Source of the DNA: Elusimicrobiota bacterium
Lineage (GTDB): Bacteria; Elusimicrobiota; Elusimicrobia; UBA1565; UBA9628
Direction: 5' to 3'
Length of the DNA: 64,000 nt
NCBI GenBank assembly: GCA_023213235.1
Contig: CP096137.1
Coordinates: 3,624,437 to 3,688,436 of the forward strand
A program made the position numbers and the translations under genes. The notes beneath the pieces are model-generated. The model was not told the DNA's origin and did not search any database. It was given only the letters and a program-made list of their open reading frames with translations. The first letter of the stretch is position 1. Each line of letters begins with the position of its first letter. Shown here one piece after another: positions 16,612 through 25,379 of this stretch.

Positions 16612-17424
16612 CTACTCGCGGATGAGGAGCTCGCCGCCCGCGGTGCGCGTGAGCGTCAGCTTGAGGCCGCCGAGGTCGACGGCGGACGCGGCGTCGAGCG
16701 GCAGGCGGGACTCCGCCAGCGGCCACGCCTTCGAGGACAAGCCGTCCTCCTTCACGAACAGGAAGCTGCGCGTGTCGGCGTAGCCGGAGGCGTCGGGCTT
16801 GGCGTCGCGGCCGTACAGCATCCAGATTTCCTGGCCGCGCGCCTTGAACACCACGGACTTGGCCTTGATCGCGTCGAGGAGCGTTCCGGTCTTCACGTCG
16901 TTCTGCGGACCGCGCGTGCCCTGGATGGGCGTCATCTTCAGCGTCGAGCCGCGCACGGGGCTGAAGACGTTGATCGAGACCTTGAAGTTGTAGACGGTCG
17001 CGCCGTCGACGCGGACGTCGACTCCGGCGCCGCGCAGGCGGTTGAGGTCGCCGAGCGCGGCCAGCGTCGTGGCGCCCTTGGCGTCGGTGAACGACAGGAA
17101 GTAGGAGCTGAACGCGGCATCGGAGGCGACGCCGAGGTCGAGCGCGCGGGCGCCGAACGTGCGCGAGAGAAGACGCTTCGCGTTCTCGGAGATCGAGGCC
17201 AGGGCGACGCGGGCGAGGATGGGGCCGTTCTTGGCGGCCGGGCGCATGGGCGTCGGGACCAGCGCCTTCTGGAGCACCGGCTCCTGCGGCTTCTGCAGGT
17301 CGGGATGCGTCGCGCGCGGCAGGGCCTGAAGCAGGGGCGCGTCGGCGGAGGCGCGCAGAGCCTCGAGAGACTGCGCCGGGGCCGGCGTGGACGTCATCAG
17401 GAGGAGCGCCGCGAGAGCCTTCAT
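16612..17424 (-). CDS. Secreted hypothetical protein coupled to M14 peptidase
   Basis: 270 residues, ATG 17424 overlapping the carboxypeptidase stop (ATGA). Signal peptide LAALLLMTSTPAPAQ. The mature part has a conserved-looking beta-rich core (LGDLNRLRGAGVDVRVDGATVYNFKV split by turns, EIWMLYGRDAKPD, SRLPLDAASAVDLGGL). No named family is recognised and there are no catalytic motifs. Coupling to a secreted M14 carboxypeptidase suggests a partner or modulator, but that is inference from position only. Confidence 0.65.
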   Translation of the reverse strand: MKALAALLLMTSTPAPAQSLEALRASADAPLLQALPRATHPDLQKPQEPVLQKALVPTPMRPAAKNGPILARVALASISENAKRLLSRTFGARALDLGVASDAAFSSYFLSFTDAKGATTLAALGDLNRLRGAGVDVRVDGATVYNFKVSINVFSPVRGSTLKMTPIQGTRGPQNDVKTGTLLDAIKAKSVVFKARGQEIWMLYGRDAKPDASGYADTRSFLFVKEDGLSSKAWPLAESRLPLDAASAVDLGGLKLTLTRTAGGELLIRE

Positions 17425-18722
17425 CGCGCCGCCGCCGCGAACGCCGAGGGGCCCTTGATCGAGCGCTGGGGATCGTCGGCCAGGTCGATCAGGTACAGGG
17501 CCGGGCGGATGTTGGCCTGAAGCACGCGCTGCACGACGCCCGCGCCCGGGTAGAAGCCGCCGTCCCACATCGACTTCGGAGTGAGCTCGAAGGTGAACGC
17601 GTAGATGCCCTTGGCGCCCCACGCCCAGTCGCAGGTGTCGCCGGTGGCGATGTAGAGGTCGCTCGACTGCTGGGGCGTGTAGCCCGTCATCTTGGACATC
17701 TCTCCCGCCATCGCGATGAAGGCCGCGCGCGCCTTCGCGTCGGGGATCGGCTCGTCGGAGCCGCCCCACGGGTAGAGGATCAGCTCGGAAAACGTGTGGT
17801 AGGAAAGCATCACCTTCAGGTTCGGGCGCGCCTCGACGAAGTCGCGCACGGCGCGGCTCTCGGGCTCGGAGAACGCGGAAGGGCCGCGGTAGGTGTCGTC
17901 GTCGGGGTGCGGCGAGGCGCCGCCGCCGCCCCAGCCCCAGGAGTAATTGCGGTTGAGGTCGACGCCCGTCGAGCCGTCGGCGTTCTTGGCCATGTTCTTG
18001 CGGTGCATGTGGTAGCGCCCGCCCTCGATGTCGTACTCCACGCCGTCGGGGTTGACCATGGGGACGAAGTACACGTCCCGCGTCTCGAGCAGGCGGGCGA
18101 TCTCCGGCTGGGCGCGGTTGTCGACGAGGTGCTTGGCGATGAGAAGGGGGACCTCGGTGGAGAGGTGCTCGCGCGCGTGGTGCGTGCCGAGGAAGACGAT
18201 CCCGGGTTTGGCGCTCGCCTGCGTCCCGCGGGCGCCCTTGTTGAGGCGGATCGCGAGGATGTCCTTGCCCTGCGTCGATTTCCCGATCGAGAGCACGGAC
18301 GCGACGTCCGGCGCGCGCGCGGCGAGGCCGCGCAGGTCCGCCTCCAGCTCCTTATAGTTGTGGTAGATCGAGTCCTTGTCGGGGAAGTCGAGCTTGCCGA
18401 AGCGGGCGCGCAGCGACACCTTCACGGCCGGCTTGAGGCCCTTGGCCGCCGCGCGCGCCAGGGCCTTCGGGGTGGCGAAGCCGGCGGCCCGTCCGGGCTT
18501 GATCTCCTCGAGGCTGATGCCCGCGTCGACGAGGGCGTTGCGCTCGGCCTTGCCCGGCGTCTCGAACTCGGCCCAGACGCGCCCGTCGTCCTCGGAGATC
18601 GCCGACGCGGGAGCCTTGGGCGAGGCGACGGGCGCCGGGGCCTTGGCCGAATCGTCGAAGCGGGCGTCGGGCAGGGCGCGGGCGGCGACCGAGCACAGGG
18701 CGAGGATGGCGAGGATTCTCAT
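17421..18722 (-). CDS. Secreted M14 zinc carboxypeptidase
   Basis: 433 residues. Signal peptide 1-17 (ILAILALCSVAARA), a propeptide-like region to about 110, then the carboxypeptidase domain. Zinc ligands are HxxE in THHAREHLSTE (near 180) and the His in LSYHTFSE (near 300). The substrate Arg/Asn-Arg pair is in VDLNRNYSW (near 255) and the catalytic Glu is in FTFELTP (near 380). It removes C-terminal residues from peptides outside the cytoplasm. A GGAGG ribosome site precedes ATG 18722 and a strong promoter lies upstream. It is coupled to the secreted gene at 16612-17424. Confidence 0.94.
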   Translation of the reverse strand: MRILAILALCSVAARALPDARFDDSAKAPAPVASPKAPASAISEDDGRVWAEFETPGKAERNALVDAGISLEEIKPGRAAGFATPKALARAAAKGLKPAVKVSLRARFGKLDFPDKDSIYHNYKELEADLRGLAARAPDVASVLSIGKSTQGKDILAIRLNKGARGTQASAKPGIVFLGTHHAREHLSTEVPLLIAKHLVDNRAQPEIARLLETRDVYFVPMVNPDGVEYDIEGGRYHMHRKNMAKNADGSTGVDLNRNYSWGWGGGGASPHPDDDTYRGPSAFSEPESRAVRDFVEARPNLKVMLSYHTFSELILYPWGGSDEPIPDAKARAAFIAMAGEMSKMTGYTPQQSSDLYIATGDTCDWAWGAKGIYAFTFELTPKSMWDGGFYPGAGVVQRVLQANIRPALYLIDLADDPQRSIKGPSAFAAAAR

Positions 18723-18745
18723 CGGACCTCCGAGGGCAAGGTCCC

Positions 18746-18775
18746 ATTATAAGCGCCGGCGGAATCCCGAGTCAA
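18746..18775 (-). promoter_or_regulatory. Sigma70-type promoter of the M14 peptidase operon
   Basis: Minus strand: -35 TTGACT (18775-18770), 18-base spacer, -10 TATAAT (18751-18746). Unlike many promoters here it leaves a short leader with a GGAGG ribosome site before ATG 18722. Confidence 0.75.
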
Positions 18776-18777
18776 TT

Positions 18778-18796
18778 GAAAAAGGACTAAAGTCCT
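18778..18796 (-). terminator. Weak intrinsic terminator
   Basis: Minus strand hairpin AGGACT-TT-AGTCCT is followed by TTTTT. It overlaps the stop codon of the PrcB-like gene. The stem is only 6-7 bp, so efficiency is uncertain. Confidence 0.45.
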
Positions 18797-19640
18797 ATTT
18801 TCTTTTGGGCCCTATGGGTCGGCGGATCTTCTCGAAGCGGACGGGCATCTCGTCGCGCGGGACGGCGGCGAGCAGGAAGGGCGCCGTCTCGCCGTCCGCG
18901 GGCGTCTCGTCGGCGGCGGGGCCCTCCTCGAGCCAGCGCACGACCCAGCGGTCCTTCTCCCGCGAGATGGCGACGAGGCGGGCGCGGTAGCCCGCCGTCG
19001 GCCGGCTTCCGGCGAAGACGGCGGCCACGCGGTGGGTCTCGAAGCTCACGGGCGGGGCGGGCTCGCGCGAGAGCCGGCTCCACAGCTCGGACCAGGCTTC
19101 CTTGTTCTCGACGACGCGGTCGCCCCCGTCGACGGCGCCGCCGTAAGCGCCGCTCCATACGCCGGGGGAGTCCTCGGCGACGCCCACGAGGCCGCCGGAC
19201 TCGCGCCCGGAGATCACGGCGACCGTCGAGCCCAGGATCGCGACGCTCTTGTCCTCGCCCTCCATGTTGCGGCGCAAGCGCGTGTACTCCAGGCGCAGGC
19301 GCTTGGCCCGCGCGAGGCGCTCCTTGCGGTCGGCGTCGCGCTGCTTCTTCTCCTCGGCGGTGAGGATCAGGGCTGGCTCGGGCGGGGTCTTCCGGGAGTC
19401 CTCGCCGCGGCGCGTGATCTGCTCGATGCCGAGATCAGCCGACTCCTGGAGCATCGCCTCGGCCTGCATCTCGTTGGTGTAACCGGTCGCGGCGGCGTCG
19501 AGCGGGGTCGTCACGAGCGAGGATGAGGGCTCGGGGGCGGAGAGCTCCGGCGTGGGCGCGGGCTCGACGGGCGCGCGCTCGCAGGCGGCCAGCGCGACGG
19601 CCGCGGCGAGGAGGAAGAGCCTAGGGCTTCGGGCTGCCAA
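18795..19640 (-). CDS. Lipoprotein with PrcB-like C-terminal domain
   Basis: 281 residues from TTG 19640, which overlaps the end of coaD by 20 bases. Signal peptide with lipobox ALAAC (Cys 20). A Pro-rich linker, a charged coiled-coil segment (EEKKQRDADRKERLARAKRL, near 95-115) and a C-terminal domain resembling the protease complex subunit PrcB follow: ENKEAWSELWSRL, VAAVFAGSRPTAGYRARLV, then FLLAAVPRDEMPVRFEK. Probably anchored to a membrane facing the periplasm. PrcB-type domains bind or assist proteases; no protease is adjacent apart from the downstream M14 and M3 enzymes. Confidence 0.7.
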   Translation of the reverse strand: MAARSPRLFLLAAAVALAACERAPVEPAPTPELSAPEPSSSLVTTPLDAAATGYTNEMQAEAMLQESADLGIEQITRRGEDSRKTPPEPALILTAEEKKQRDADRKERLARAKRLRLEYTRLRRNMEGEDKSVAILGSTVAVISGRESGGLVGVAEDSPGVWSGAYGGAVDGGDRVVENKEAWSELWSRLSREPAPPVSFETHRVAAVFAGSRPTAGYRARLVAISREKDRWVVRWLEEGPAADETPADGETAPFLLAAVPRDEMPVRFEKIRRPIGPKRK

Positions 19641-20112
19641 ATTTGAGCTTCAGGCGGCGCGCGACGAACGAGGGGACGAACTGGTCGGTGCCCGCGCCGA
19701 GGCGGGCGACCTCGCGCACCATGGAGGCCGAGAGATAGGTGTACTGGTCGTCGGGCATCAGGAAGACCGTCTCGACGTCCTTGCTCAGGCGCCGGTTGAA
19801 CGACGCGAGCTGGAACTCGTAGTCCATGTCGGAGACCACGCGCAGGCCGCGGATCAGCACGCGCGCCTTCTTCTTCTTCATGTAGTCGACGAGCAGGCCG
19901 CCGACGGTGTCGCAGTCGACGTTCGGCAGGCCGCGGATCGATTCCTCGACCATCTCGATGCGCTCCGAGACGGAGAAGACGTTCTTCTTCGAGGCGTTGT
20001 TCGACACGGCGACGATCACATGGTCGAAGAGCTTGGCCGCGCGCTGGATGATGTCGAGGTGGCCGCGCGTGAGCGGATCGAAGCTTCCGGGATAGACCGC
20101 GATTCGGGACAT
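19621..20112 (-). CDS. coaD: Phosphopantetheine adenylyltransferase
   Basis: 163 residues, family length about 160. Transfers AMP from ATP to 4'-phosphopantetheine, the fourth step of CoA synthesis, in the cytosol. The nucleotidyltransferase signature PGSFDPLTRGHLDII (residues 8-22) includes the TxGH motif. RIEMVEESI, RGLRVVSDMDYEFQLA (near 88-103) and SASMVREVARLG (near 128) are the usual further blocks. The gene has its own near-consensus promoter with only 6 bases between the -10 box and ATG 20112. It overlaps the PrcB-like lipoprotein gene. Confidence 0.97.
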   Translation of the reverse strand: MSRIAVYPGSFDPLTRGHLDIIQRAAKLFDHVIVAVSNNASKKNVFSVSERIEMVEESIRGLPNVDCDTVGGLLVDYMKKKKARVLIRGLRVVSDMDYEFQLASFNRRLSKDVETVFLMPDDQYTYLSASMVREVARLGAGTDQFVPSFVARRLKLKFGSPKP

Positions 20113-20118
20113 GTGCGC

Positions 20119-20147
20119 AGTATAACGGCGCGACGGAGGGTTGTCAA
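20119..20147 (-). promoter_or_regulatory. Near-consensus sigma70 promoter of coaD, leaderless
   Basis: Minus strand: -35 TTGACA (20147-20142), 17-base spacer, -10 TATACT (20124-20119), then GCGCAC and ATG 20112. Transcription starting 7 bases after the -10 box would begin at the ATG itself. The -35 box overlaps the 3' end of the upstream gene. Confidence 0.9.
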
Positions 20148-20650
20148 CGCGCCCCGGCGCCTCCCCGCGAGCCGGTGCGTCCGGTCAACGTCCAGACGTA
20201 AGGATCGCTTTCGTCCCGGTGCTCGACGCGCACGAGGCCCACGCCCGGGGCGTAGAGCCGCTCGCCGGAGCCGCCGTCGCCGCCGGAGATCAGGTAGGCG
20301 ACGCGAAGGCAGCGCGTGAAGCGGCCGGCGGGCGTCTGCGCGATCCCGTCGAAGCCGTCGATCCAGCACTCGTCGGCGCCGTCGAACCAGCGCGTGCCGA
20401 GGGAGATCGGGCCTTTGAACTCGACGCGCCCGCCGGCGCGCGCGCCGCCCGGGCCGGTGACGAGATCGATCGCGTCGACGCGCGGCGGCTCGCCGTGCCA
20501 GCGCAGCGAGCGCCTGCCTCGCGCGAGGGTGGAGCGGCCCGCGCGCCAGACGAACAGGACCTCGAGACGCAGAATTCCGGCGGCTCCCGCCCGCTCGAGA
20601 GCGTACTCGCGCGACGTTCCGGCGATGAGAGGAAAGTAATCTTGGCTCAT
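20144..20650 (-). CDS. Hypothetical protein (168 aa)
   Basis: Starts MSQDYFPLIAGTSREY, a pattern (DYFPL..G..W/REY) common in beta-rich proteins of unknown function in diderm bacteria. Residues 50-150 are beta-strand-like (LVTGPGGARAGGRVEFKG, RVAYLISGGDG, RLYAPGVGLVRVEH), resembling a barrel-like or DUF3108-type fold. No signal peptide. The end is Gly/Arg-rich. It overlaps the coaD -35 box at its 3' end. Function unknown. Confidence 0.6.
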   Translation of the reverse strand: MSQDYFPLIAGTSREYALERAGAAGILRLEVLFVWRAGRSTLARGRRSLRWHGEPPRVDAIDLVTGPGGARAGGRVEFKGPISLGTRWFDGADECWIDGFDGIAQTPAGRFTRCLRVAYLISGGDGGSGERLYAPGVGLVRVEHRDESDPYVWTLTGRTGSRGGAGAR

Positions 20651-20683
20651 ACGGATTTGAGCCGCGCGGCGGCGAAAAGTTCC

Positions 20684-21706
20684 CTAGCGGGCGCGCTTGA
20701 GGACGGCGAGGGCCTTCTCGAGACGGGCGAGCAGGGCCGCGGGGTCGGGGCGGCCGTCCTTGGGGGAGAAGCGAGGATCGGTCATGGCCCCCGCGACGGC
20801 GGCCTCGAGGTCGGCGACGGCCTTGGGCTGGGGCAGGCCCGACGCGGCGAGGGCCTCGGCCGCGGCGACGAGGACCTCGGCGTCGGAGTGGCGCGACAGA
20901 CGCGCCAAAGACGGGACGGCCTCGGGGCCCAGCAGCGCGGCGATCCGCACGAGGGCCAGCATCGTGTCCCAGCGCCCGCCTTCCGTGCGCAGCGCCTCGA
21001 TGACGACGGGCAAGGTCTCCGGCGCGAGCCAGGCCGCGAGTTCGTCGCGGCGCGCGTCGAGCGCGGCGATCGCGCGGGCGCGCGCGTCGCCCTGAGGCGG
21101 GAAATAAGAGACGAGCGAGAGCGCCGCGCGTCCGGAGGCCGCGCCGCGCGAGGCGCCGAGAGCGGCCGCCGCCTGCGCCGTCAGCGCGAGGTCGCGGCCC
21201 GACGGGCGGGGGCCCGCGGCCTTCGCGAGACGGACGAGCGCCGCCGGCTCGGGGCAGCCGAGGCGCGAGAGCGGCAGCAGCGCGATCTCGGCCGCCTCGC
21301 GCGGCAGGCCCTCCTGCGCGAGGGCCGCGCACAGCGCGCGCGAGACCGCCGCGTCGGGCGCGCCGGTGCCGGGCAGGCTTTGCGCGGCCAGCGAGCGCAC
21401 GAAGCCGGGCTGCTCCGCGTCGAGCAGGACGTCCTCGAGCGGGGCGAAGGCCGCGGGATCGGCGATGAAGCCGAGGTAGGAGGTCGCGAAGAGCCGGACC
21501 TTGGCGGGACGCTTGTGATCGCTCGCCGCCGCGCCGAGAGGCGCCGCGGCGAGCCACCCCGCCGGCCTGAGTTCCTGGGCGAGCGCCTCGGCCCGGCGGT
21601 CGAGCGCGGCGATCTCGCGCGCGTCCTTGCCCGCCTGCGCGGCGACGAGACTCTCGGTCTTGGCGAGCACCGACGCCACGAGCGCCGCGGCGAGCGCGGC
21701 GGTCAT
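20684..21706 (-). CDS. HEAT-repeat protein
   Basis: 340 residues, ATG 21706 overlapping the metH stop (ATGA). N-terminal hydrophobic stretch ([15 protein letters not shown]) is probably a signal peptide. The rest is Ala/Leu-rich helical repeats with the HEAT pattern (for example VRSLAAQSLPGTG, AEVLVAAAEALAASG, ARAIAALDARRDEL). Probably an exported scaffold. Translational coupling to metH may only reflect the dense packing. No enzymatic motif. Confidence 0.65.
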   Translation of the reverse strand: MTAALAAALVASVLAKTESLVAAQAGKDAREIAALDRRAEALAQELRPAGWLAAAPLGAAASDHKRPAKVRLFATSYLGFIADPAAFAPLEDVLLDAEQPGFVRSLAAQSLPGTGAPDAAVSRALCAALAQEGLPREAAEIALLPLSRLGCPEPAALVRLAKAAGPRPSGRDLALTAQAAAALGASRGAASGRAALSLVSYFPPQGDARARAIAALDARRDELAAWLAPETLPVVIEALRTEGGRWDTMLALVRIAALLGPEAVPSLARLSRHSDAEVLVAAAEALAASGLPQPKAVADLEAAVAGAMTDPRFSPKDGRPDPAALLARLEKALAVLKRAR

Positions 21707-24700
21707 TCGGCGGCGGCGGCCGCGCCTTGCCCGACGGAGAAGTAGCGCGCCTTCGGGTGATGGAACACGAGAGCGGACACCGTCGCCTCGGGCTCCATCA
21801 TGAAGCCCTCGGTCAAGGTCACGCCGCAGTGCGTCTCGGGGTCGAGGAGCTTGAAGAGAATCGCCTGGTCTTCGAGGTTGGGGCACGCCGGGTAGCCGAA
21901 GCTGACGCGGATGCCGCGGTACTTGCCCTGGAACTTCTCGCGGATGCTCTGGCCGGCGGGGTCGCCGATGCCCCACATGCGCCGGATGCGCTCGTGCAGG
22001 AGTTCGGCGAAGCCCTCGGCGGCCTCGATGGCGATCGACTGCAGGGCGTGGGACTTGAGGTACTCGCCCTTGTCGCGGTACTCGTCGGAGAGTTCGCGGA
22101 TGCCGGCGCCGCAGGTCACGACGAACATGGCCGCGTAGTCGCGGCCCGTGCCGGCGGGGCGCACGAAGTCGGCCAGGCACAGGCGCTCGCCGGAGGGCTG
22201 GCGCGGGAAGGTGAAGCCGTCGAGCGGCGCCTTGGCCGACGGGGACTCGTAGAGATTCATGCGGTCGCCGGCGGCGTCGGCGGCGAAGAACTTGAAGACG
22301 GCCTTCGGCTTGATGAGGCCCTTCGCGAGGATCTCGTCCTGCAGCGCCTGCACGCGCTTGTGGAGCTCGACGGCCTTAGGGTTGGCGTCCTTGAGGTGCT
22401 GCTCGAGGTTCCCGCGCAGGCCGAGATGCTTGCCGTACAGCATGATCGGGTTGATGTAGCGGAAGATCTCGTCGACGGGGAAATCGGAGAGCGCGTGGAG
22501 CTTGAGGTCGGGCGGGACCGGCGCGGTGTCGTGGACGACCTCGATCTTCGCGGCGGCGGGGCCTTCGGCCTCGGCGGCGGCGGGGGCCGCGGTCTCGGTG
22601 CGCAGGTACTCCTGGATCTCCTTGTTCTTCGCGAGCAGCGCGTCCTTCTTCTCGCCGAAGAAGTCGTTGGCGAGCGACAGGCCCGTCATCGCGTCCTTGG
22701 CGTAGAAGACGGGGCCGTCGTAGGAGGGGGCGATGCGCTTGGCCGCGAAGCGGGGCGAGAGCGCCGCGCCGCCGACGAGGATCGGCAGGCGGATTCCCGC
22801 GGCCGTCAGGTCGTCGGCGGTGACGACCATCATCTGCGCCGATTTCACGAGCAGGCCCGAGAGGCCGATCGCGTCGGGCTTGTGGGCCTTGATCGCCTCG
22901 AGGAGCTGTTCGGGCGCGACCTTGATGCCCAGGTCGACGATCTTGTAGCCGTTGTTCTTGAGGATGATGTGCACGAGGTTCTTGCCGATGTCGTGTACGT
23001 CGCCCTTGACCGTCGCCAGGATGATCGTCGCGCGCGTCGAGGCGTCGGCGACCGTCATGTGCGGCTCGAGGTGGGCGACGGCGGCCTTCATGACCTCGGC
23101 GGACTGAAGCACCTCGGCGACGATCATCGTGTTGGCGCCGAAAAGGCGGCCGACCTCGTCCATGCCCTTCATCAGCGGCCCGTTGATGATCTCGAGCGGC
23201 TTGAGCGTCTTGAGGAACTCGTCGAGGTCGGCCTTGAGCCCTTCCTGCGAGCCCTCGACGACGTTCTTGGCGACGCGGTCGGCGATCGGAAGCTTCAGGC
23301 GCTCGGAGGCGTCCTTGACGACGGTCTTGACCGCGCGGAAGTGCTCGGAGAAGACGGCGACGGCGTCGAAGCCGGCGGGGTGCTTGGGGTCTCCGGGGCC
23401 GGCCCAGGCGAGAAGATCCCACGACAGCTTCTTTTCGATGTCGGGAATTTGAGAATAACGCGCCAGCTTTTCCGCGTTGACGATCGCTAAATCGAGACCG
23501 GCGTCGACACAATGATGAAGGAAAACGGAATTGAGAACTTCTCGGCCGGCGGGAGGAAGACCGAACGAAACATTGGAGATTCCGAGGACGGTTTTGCACC
23601 TCGGCATGGCCGATTTAATTAATTTAATGCCCTCGATCGTCTCGACGGCCGAGCCCCAGTAGTTCTTGTCGCCGGTGCCCGCGGGGAAGACGAGCGGGTC
23701 GAAGATGATGTCCTCGGGCGCGATCCCGTACTTCGTCGTGAGCAGGTCGAAGGAGCGCTTGGCGATCGCGAGCTTTCGCTCGCGCGAGAGGCCCATCCCC
23801 ATGACCTTGTCCTCGTCGATGGTGCCGACGACGAGCGCGGCGCCGTACTTGTGGACGAGGGGGATGACCGCCTCGAAGCGCTCTTCGCCGTCCTCGAGGT
23901 TGATCGAGTTGAGGATGCACTTGCCGGGGGCCCGCTTGAGCGCCTCCTCCATCACCGCGGCGTCGGTGGAGTCGATCATGAAGGGGACCTTCACCTTCTT
24001 GACCGCCCGCTCGAAGAAGGCGATGAGGTCCTCCTTCTCGTCGCGGTCGGGATTGGCGAGGCAGACGTCGATGACGTGGGCGCCGGCGCGGACCTGGTGG
24101 CGGGCGAGCTCGGCGGCCTGCTCGATCTCGCCGCCGACGATGAGCTCCTTGAACTTGCGCGAGCCGATGACGTTCGTGCGCTCGCCGACGATCAGCGGGC
24201 GGCGGTCCTCGTCGAGCGAGAGGGACTCCATGCCGGAGACCGAGGAGCGGCGCGGCTTGTGCGCGCGGCGCGGGGGCTTGCCCGCGACGCCTTCGGCGAT
24301 AAGCCGGATGTGCTCGGGCGTCGTGCCGCAGCAGCCGCCGACCAGGTTGACCCAGCCCTCGTCGGCGAAGCGGGCGACCTTCTTGGCCACCATCGCGGGG
24401 CTCTCGTTGTAGACGCCGTTTTCGTCGGGCAGCCCGGCGTTCGGGTAGCAGATCGTGAAGGCCCGGGTCAGCGAGGACAGCGTGCGCAGGTGATCCGTCA
24501 TGAAGTCCGGGCCCGTCGCGCAGTTCATGCCGATGGCGAGCAGGTCGAAGTGGGAGACGGCGTCGGCGAGCGCGGCGATGTCCTGGCCGCCGAGCATCGT
24601 GCCCATCGTCTCGATCGAGACGGAGAGGATCACGGGGATCGAGCGGTTGCGCTCGCGGAACGCCTCGGAGATCCCGTTAATCGAGGCCTTGATGTTGATC

Positions 24701-25233
24701 GTGTCCTGCTGGGTTTCGAGCAGGACGAGGTCGGCGCCGCCGTCGAGGAGGCCCAAGGTCGCTTCGTGGTAGCCGCTCAAGACCTCGTCGTAGGTGATGC
24801 CGCCCGTGACCGAGATCGTCTTGGTGCCGGGGCCCAACGCGCCGGCGACGAAGCGCGGCTTGTCCTTCGTCGCGTGCTTGGCCGCCGCGGCGCGTCCGAG
24901 CTCGCAGGCCTTCTTGTTGATCTCCCGCGCCTTGTCCTGAAGGCCGTATTCGGCGAGGACGTGGCGGATGCCGCCGAAGGTGTTGGTCTCGATGATGTCC
25001 GCGCCCGCGGCGAAGTACGCCTCGTGGACGCCCTGGATGACGTCGGGGCGCGTCAGGACGAGGTTCTCGTTGCAGCCCTCGAGCTCGGCGCCGCCGAAGT
25101 CGGCGGCCTTGAGGTCGTGGGCCTGGAGCATCGTCCCCATGCCGCCGTCGAGCACGAGCAGCCGGCGATGGAGAAGCTCCCGGAGCTCCTCCTCGCGGCC
25201 TCGATCGGAAAACGGCGCTCGTCCGTGACTCAT
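21703..25233 (-). CDS. metH: Cobalamin-dependent methionine synthase
   Basis: 1176 residues, close to E. coli MetH (1227). Transfers the methyl group of methyltetrahydrofolate to homocysteine through cobalamin. Domains in order are homocysteine/zinc barrel (LDGGMGTML near 27, Cys in MNCATGPD and [10 protein letters not shown]), pterin domain ([20 protein letters not shown]), B12 domain with base-off motif DVHDIGKN (near 765) and [10 protein letters not shown], and AdoMet activation domain (GDRMNLYES, ending RYFSVGQG). ATG 25233 was chosen because it directly follows the leader terminator and gives the family N-terminus; no Shine-Dalgarno is visible. Bases 23440-23640 have unusually relaxed codon use. 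It is preceded by a promoter, SAM-II-like aptamer and terminator. Confidence 0.97.
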   Translation of the reverse strand: MSHGRAPFSDRGREEELRELLHRRLLVLDGGMGTMLQAHDLKAADFGGAELEGCNENLVLTRPDVIQGVHEAYFAAGADIIETNTFGGIRHVLAEYGLQDKAREINKKACELGRAAAAKHATKDKPRFVAGALGPGTKTISVTGGITYDEVLSGYHEATLGLLDGGADLVLLETQQDTINIKASINGISEAFRERNRSIPVILSVSIETMGTMLGGQDIAALADAVSHFDLLAIGMNCATGPDFMTDHLRTLSSLTRAFTICYPNAGLPDENGVYNESPAMVAKKVARFADEGWVNLVGGCCGTTPEHIRLIAEGVAGKPPRRAHKPRRSSVSGMESLSLDEDRRPLIVGERTNVIGSRKFKELIVGGEIEQAAELARHQVRAGAHVIDVCLANPDRDEKEDLIAFFERAVKKVKVPFMIDSTDAAVMEEALKRAPGKCILNSINLEDGEERFEAVIPLVHKYGAALVVGTIDEDKVMGMGLSRERKLAIAKRSFDLLTTKYGIAPEDIIFDPLVFPAGTGDKNYWGSAVETIEGIKLIKSAMPRCKTVLGISNVSFGLPPAGREVLNSVFLHHCVDAGLDLAIVNAEKLARYSQIPDIEKKLSWDLLAWAGPGDPKHPAGFDAVAVFSEHFRAVKTVVKDASERLKLPIADRVAKNVVEGSQEGLKADLDEFLKTLKPLEIINGPLMKGMDEVGRLFGANTMIVAEVLQSAEVMKAAVAHLEPHMTVADASTRATIILATVKGDVHDIGKNLVHIILKNNGYKIVDLGIKVAPEQLLEAIKAHKPDAIGLSGLLVKSAQMMVVTADDLTAAGIRLPILVGGAALSPRFAAKRIAPSYDGPVFYAKDAMTGLSLANDFFGEKKDALLAKNKEIQEYLRTETAAPAAAEAEGPAAAKIEVVHDTAPVPPDLKLHALSDFPVDEIFRYINPIMLYGKHLGLRGNLEQHLKDANPKAVELHKRVQALQDEILAKGLIKPKAVFKFFAADAAGDRMNLYESPSAKAPLDGFTFPRQPSGERLCLADFVRPAGTGRDYAAMFVVTCGAGIRELSDEYRDKGEYLKSHALQSIAIEAAEGFAELLHERIRRMWGIGDPAGQSIREKFQGKYRGIRVSFGYPACPNLEDQAILFKLLDPETHCGVTLTEGFMMEPEATVSALVFHHPKARYFSVGQGAAAAAE
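23440..23640 (-). other. Low-GC codon patch inside metH
   Basis: About 200 bases in the pterin/B12 linker part of metH use A/T third positions and AT-rich runs (for example TTTAATTAATTTAATG on the plus strand), while the protein stays in frame and family-like. Sequence on both sides returns abruptly to GC-ending codons. Comparable patches are at about 3640-3860, 54620-54990 and 57480-57930. Confidence 0.6.
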
Positions 25234-25239
25234 GAAATG

Positions 25240-25265
25240 AAAAAACCACGCCGGAAGCGTGGTTT
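25240..25265 (-). terminator. Leader terminator ahead of metH
   Basis: Minus strand stem AAACCACGC/GCGTGGTTT (9 bp) with a 5-base loop, followed by TTTTTT. It ends just 7 bases before the metH start codon and after the promoter, so it can only act as an attenuator within the metH leader. Confidence 0.85.
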
Positions 25266-25272
25266 GCTCTCG

Positions 25273-25325
25273 CCTTTTTAGCTCCCGGTAGGGCTCGGGG
25301 CAATCGGGCTCAAATCCTCGCCTGC
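25273..25325 (-). promoter_or_regulatory. SAM-II-like riboswitch aptamer in the metH leader
   Basis: The minus-strand leader contains, in order, GATTT (25316-25312), ATTGC (25304-25300) and GCTAAAAAGG (25282-25273). These are the most conserved blocks of the SAM-II (metA) riboswitch. Spacings of 7 and 17 bases compare with 6 and 18 in the well-known metX aptamer. A P1 stem can form from GGCGAG and CGAGCC with a central tandem G-A pair, and CCCG/CGGG can form the pseudoknot stem. It lies between a strong promoter and a terminator ahead of metH, a gene expected to respond to S-adenosylmethionine. SAM-I and cobalamin riboswitch motifs are absent. The match was judged by eye. Confidence 0.7.
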
Positions 25326-25333
25326 GACCCCCC

Positions 25334-25362
25334 AGTATAGCGTTTTGGGCGAGTATGTTCAA
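25334..25362 (-). promoter_or_regulatory. Sigma70-type promoter of metH
   Basis: Minus strand: -35 TTGAAC (25362-25357), 17-base spacer, -10 TATACT (25339-25334). Predicted start near 25327, immediately before the aptamer, giving a leader of about 95 bases. Confidence 0.85.
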
Positions 25363-25379
25363 GACTTGAACGCTGGCCG

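Noticed and set aside
25291..25335. tRNA-like or tmRNA-like stretch (GGGCTCAAATCC) on the plus strand
   Set aside because: No acceptor or D-arm could be formed; on the minus strand the same bases are explained better by the SAM-II-like aptamer.
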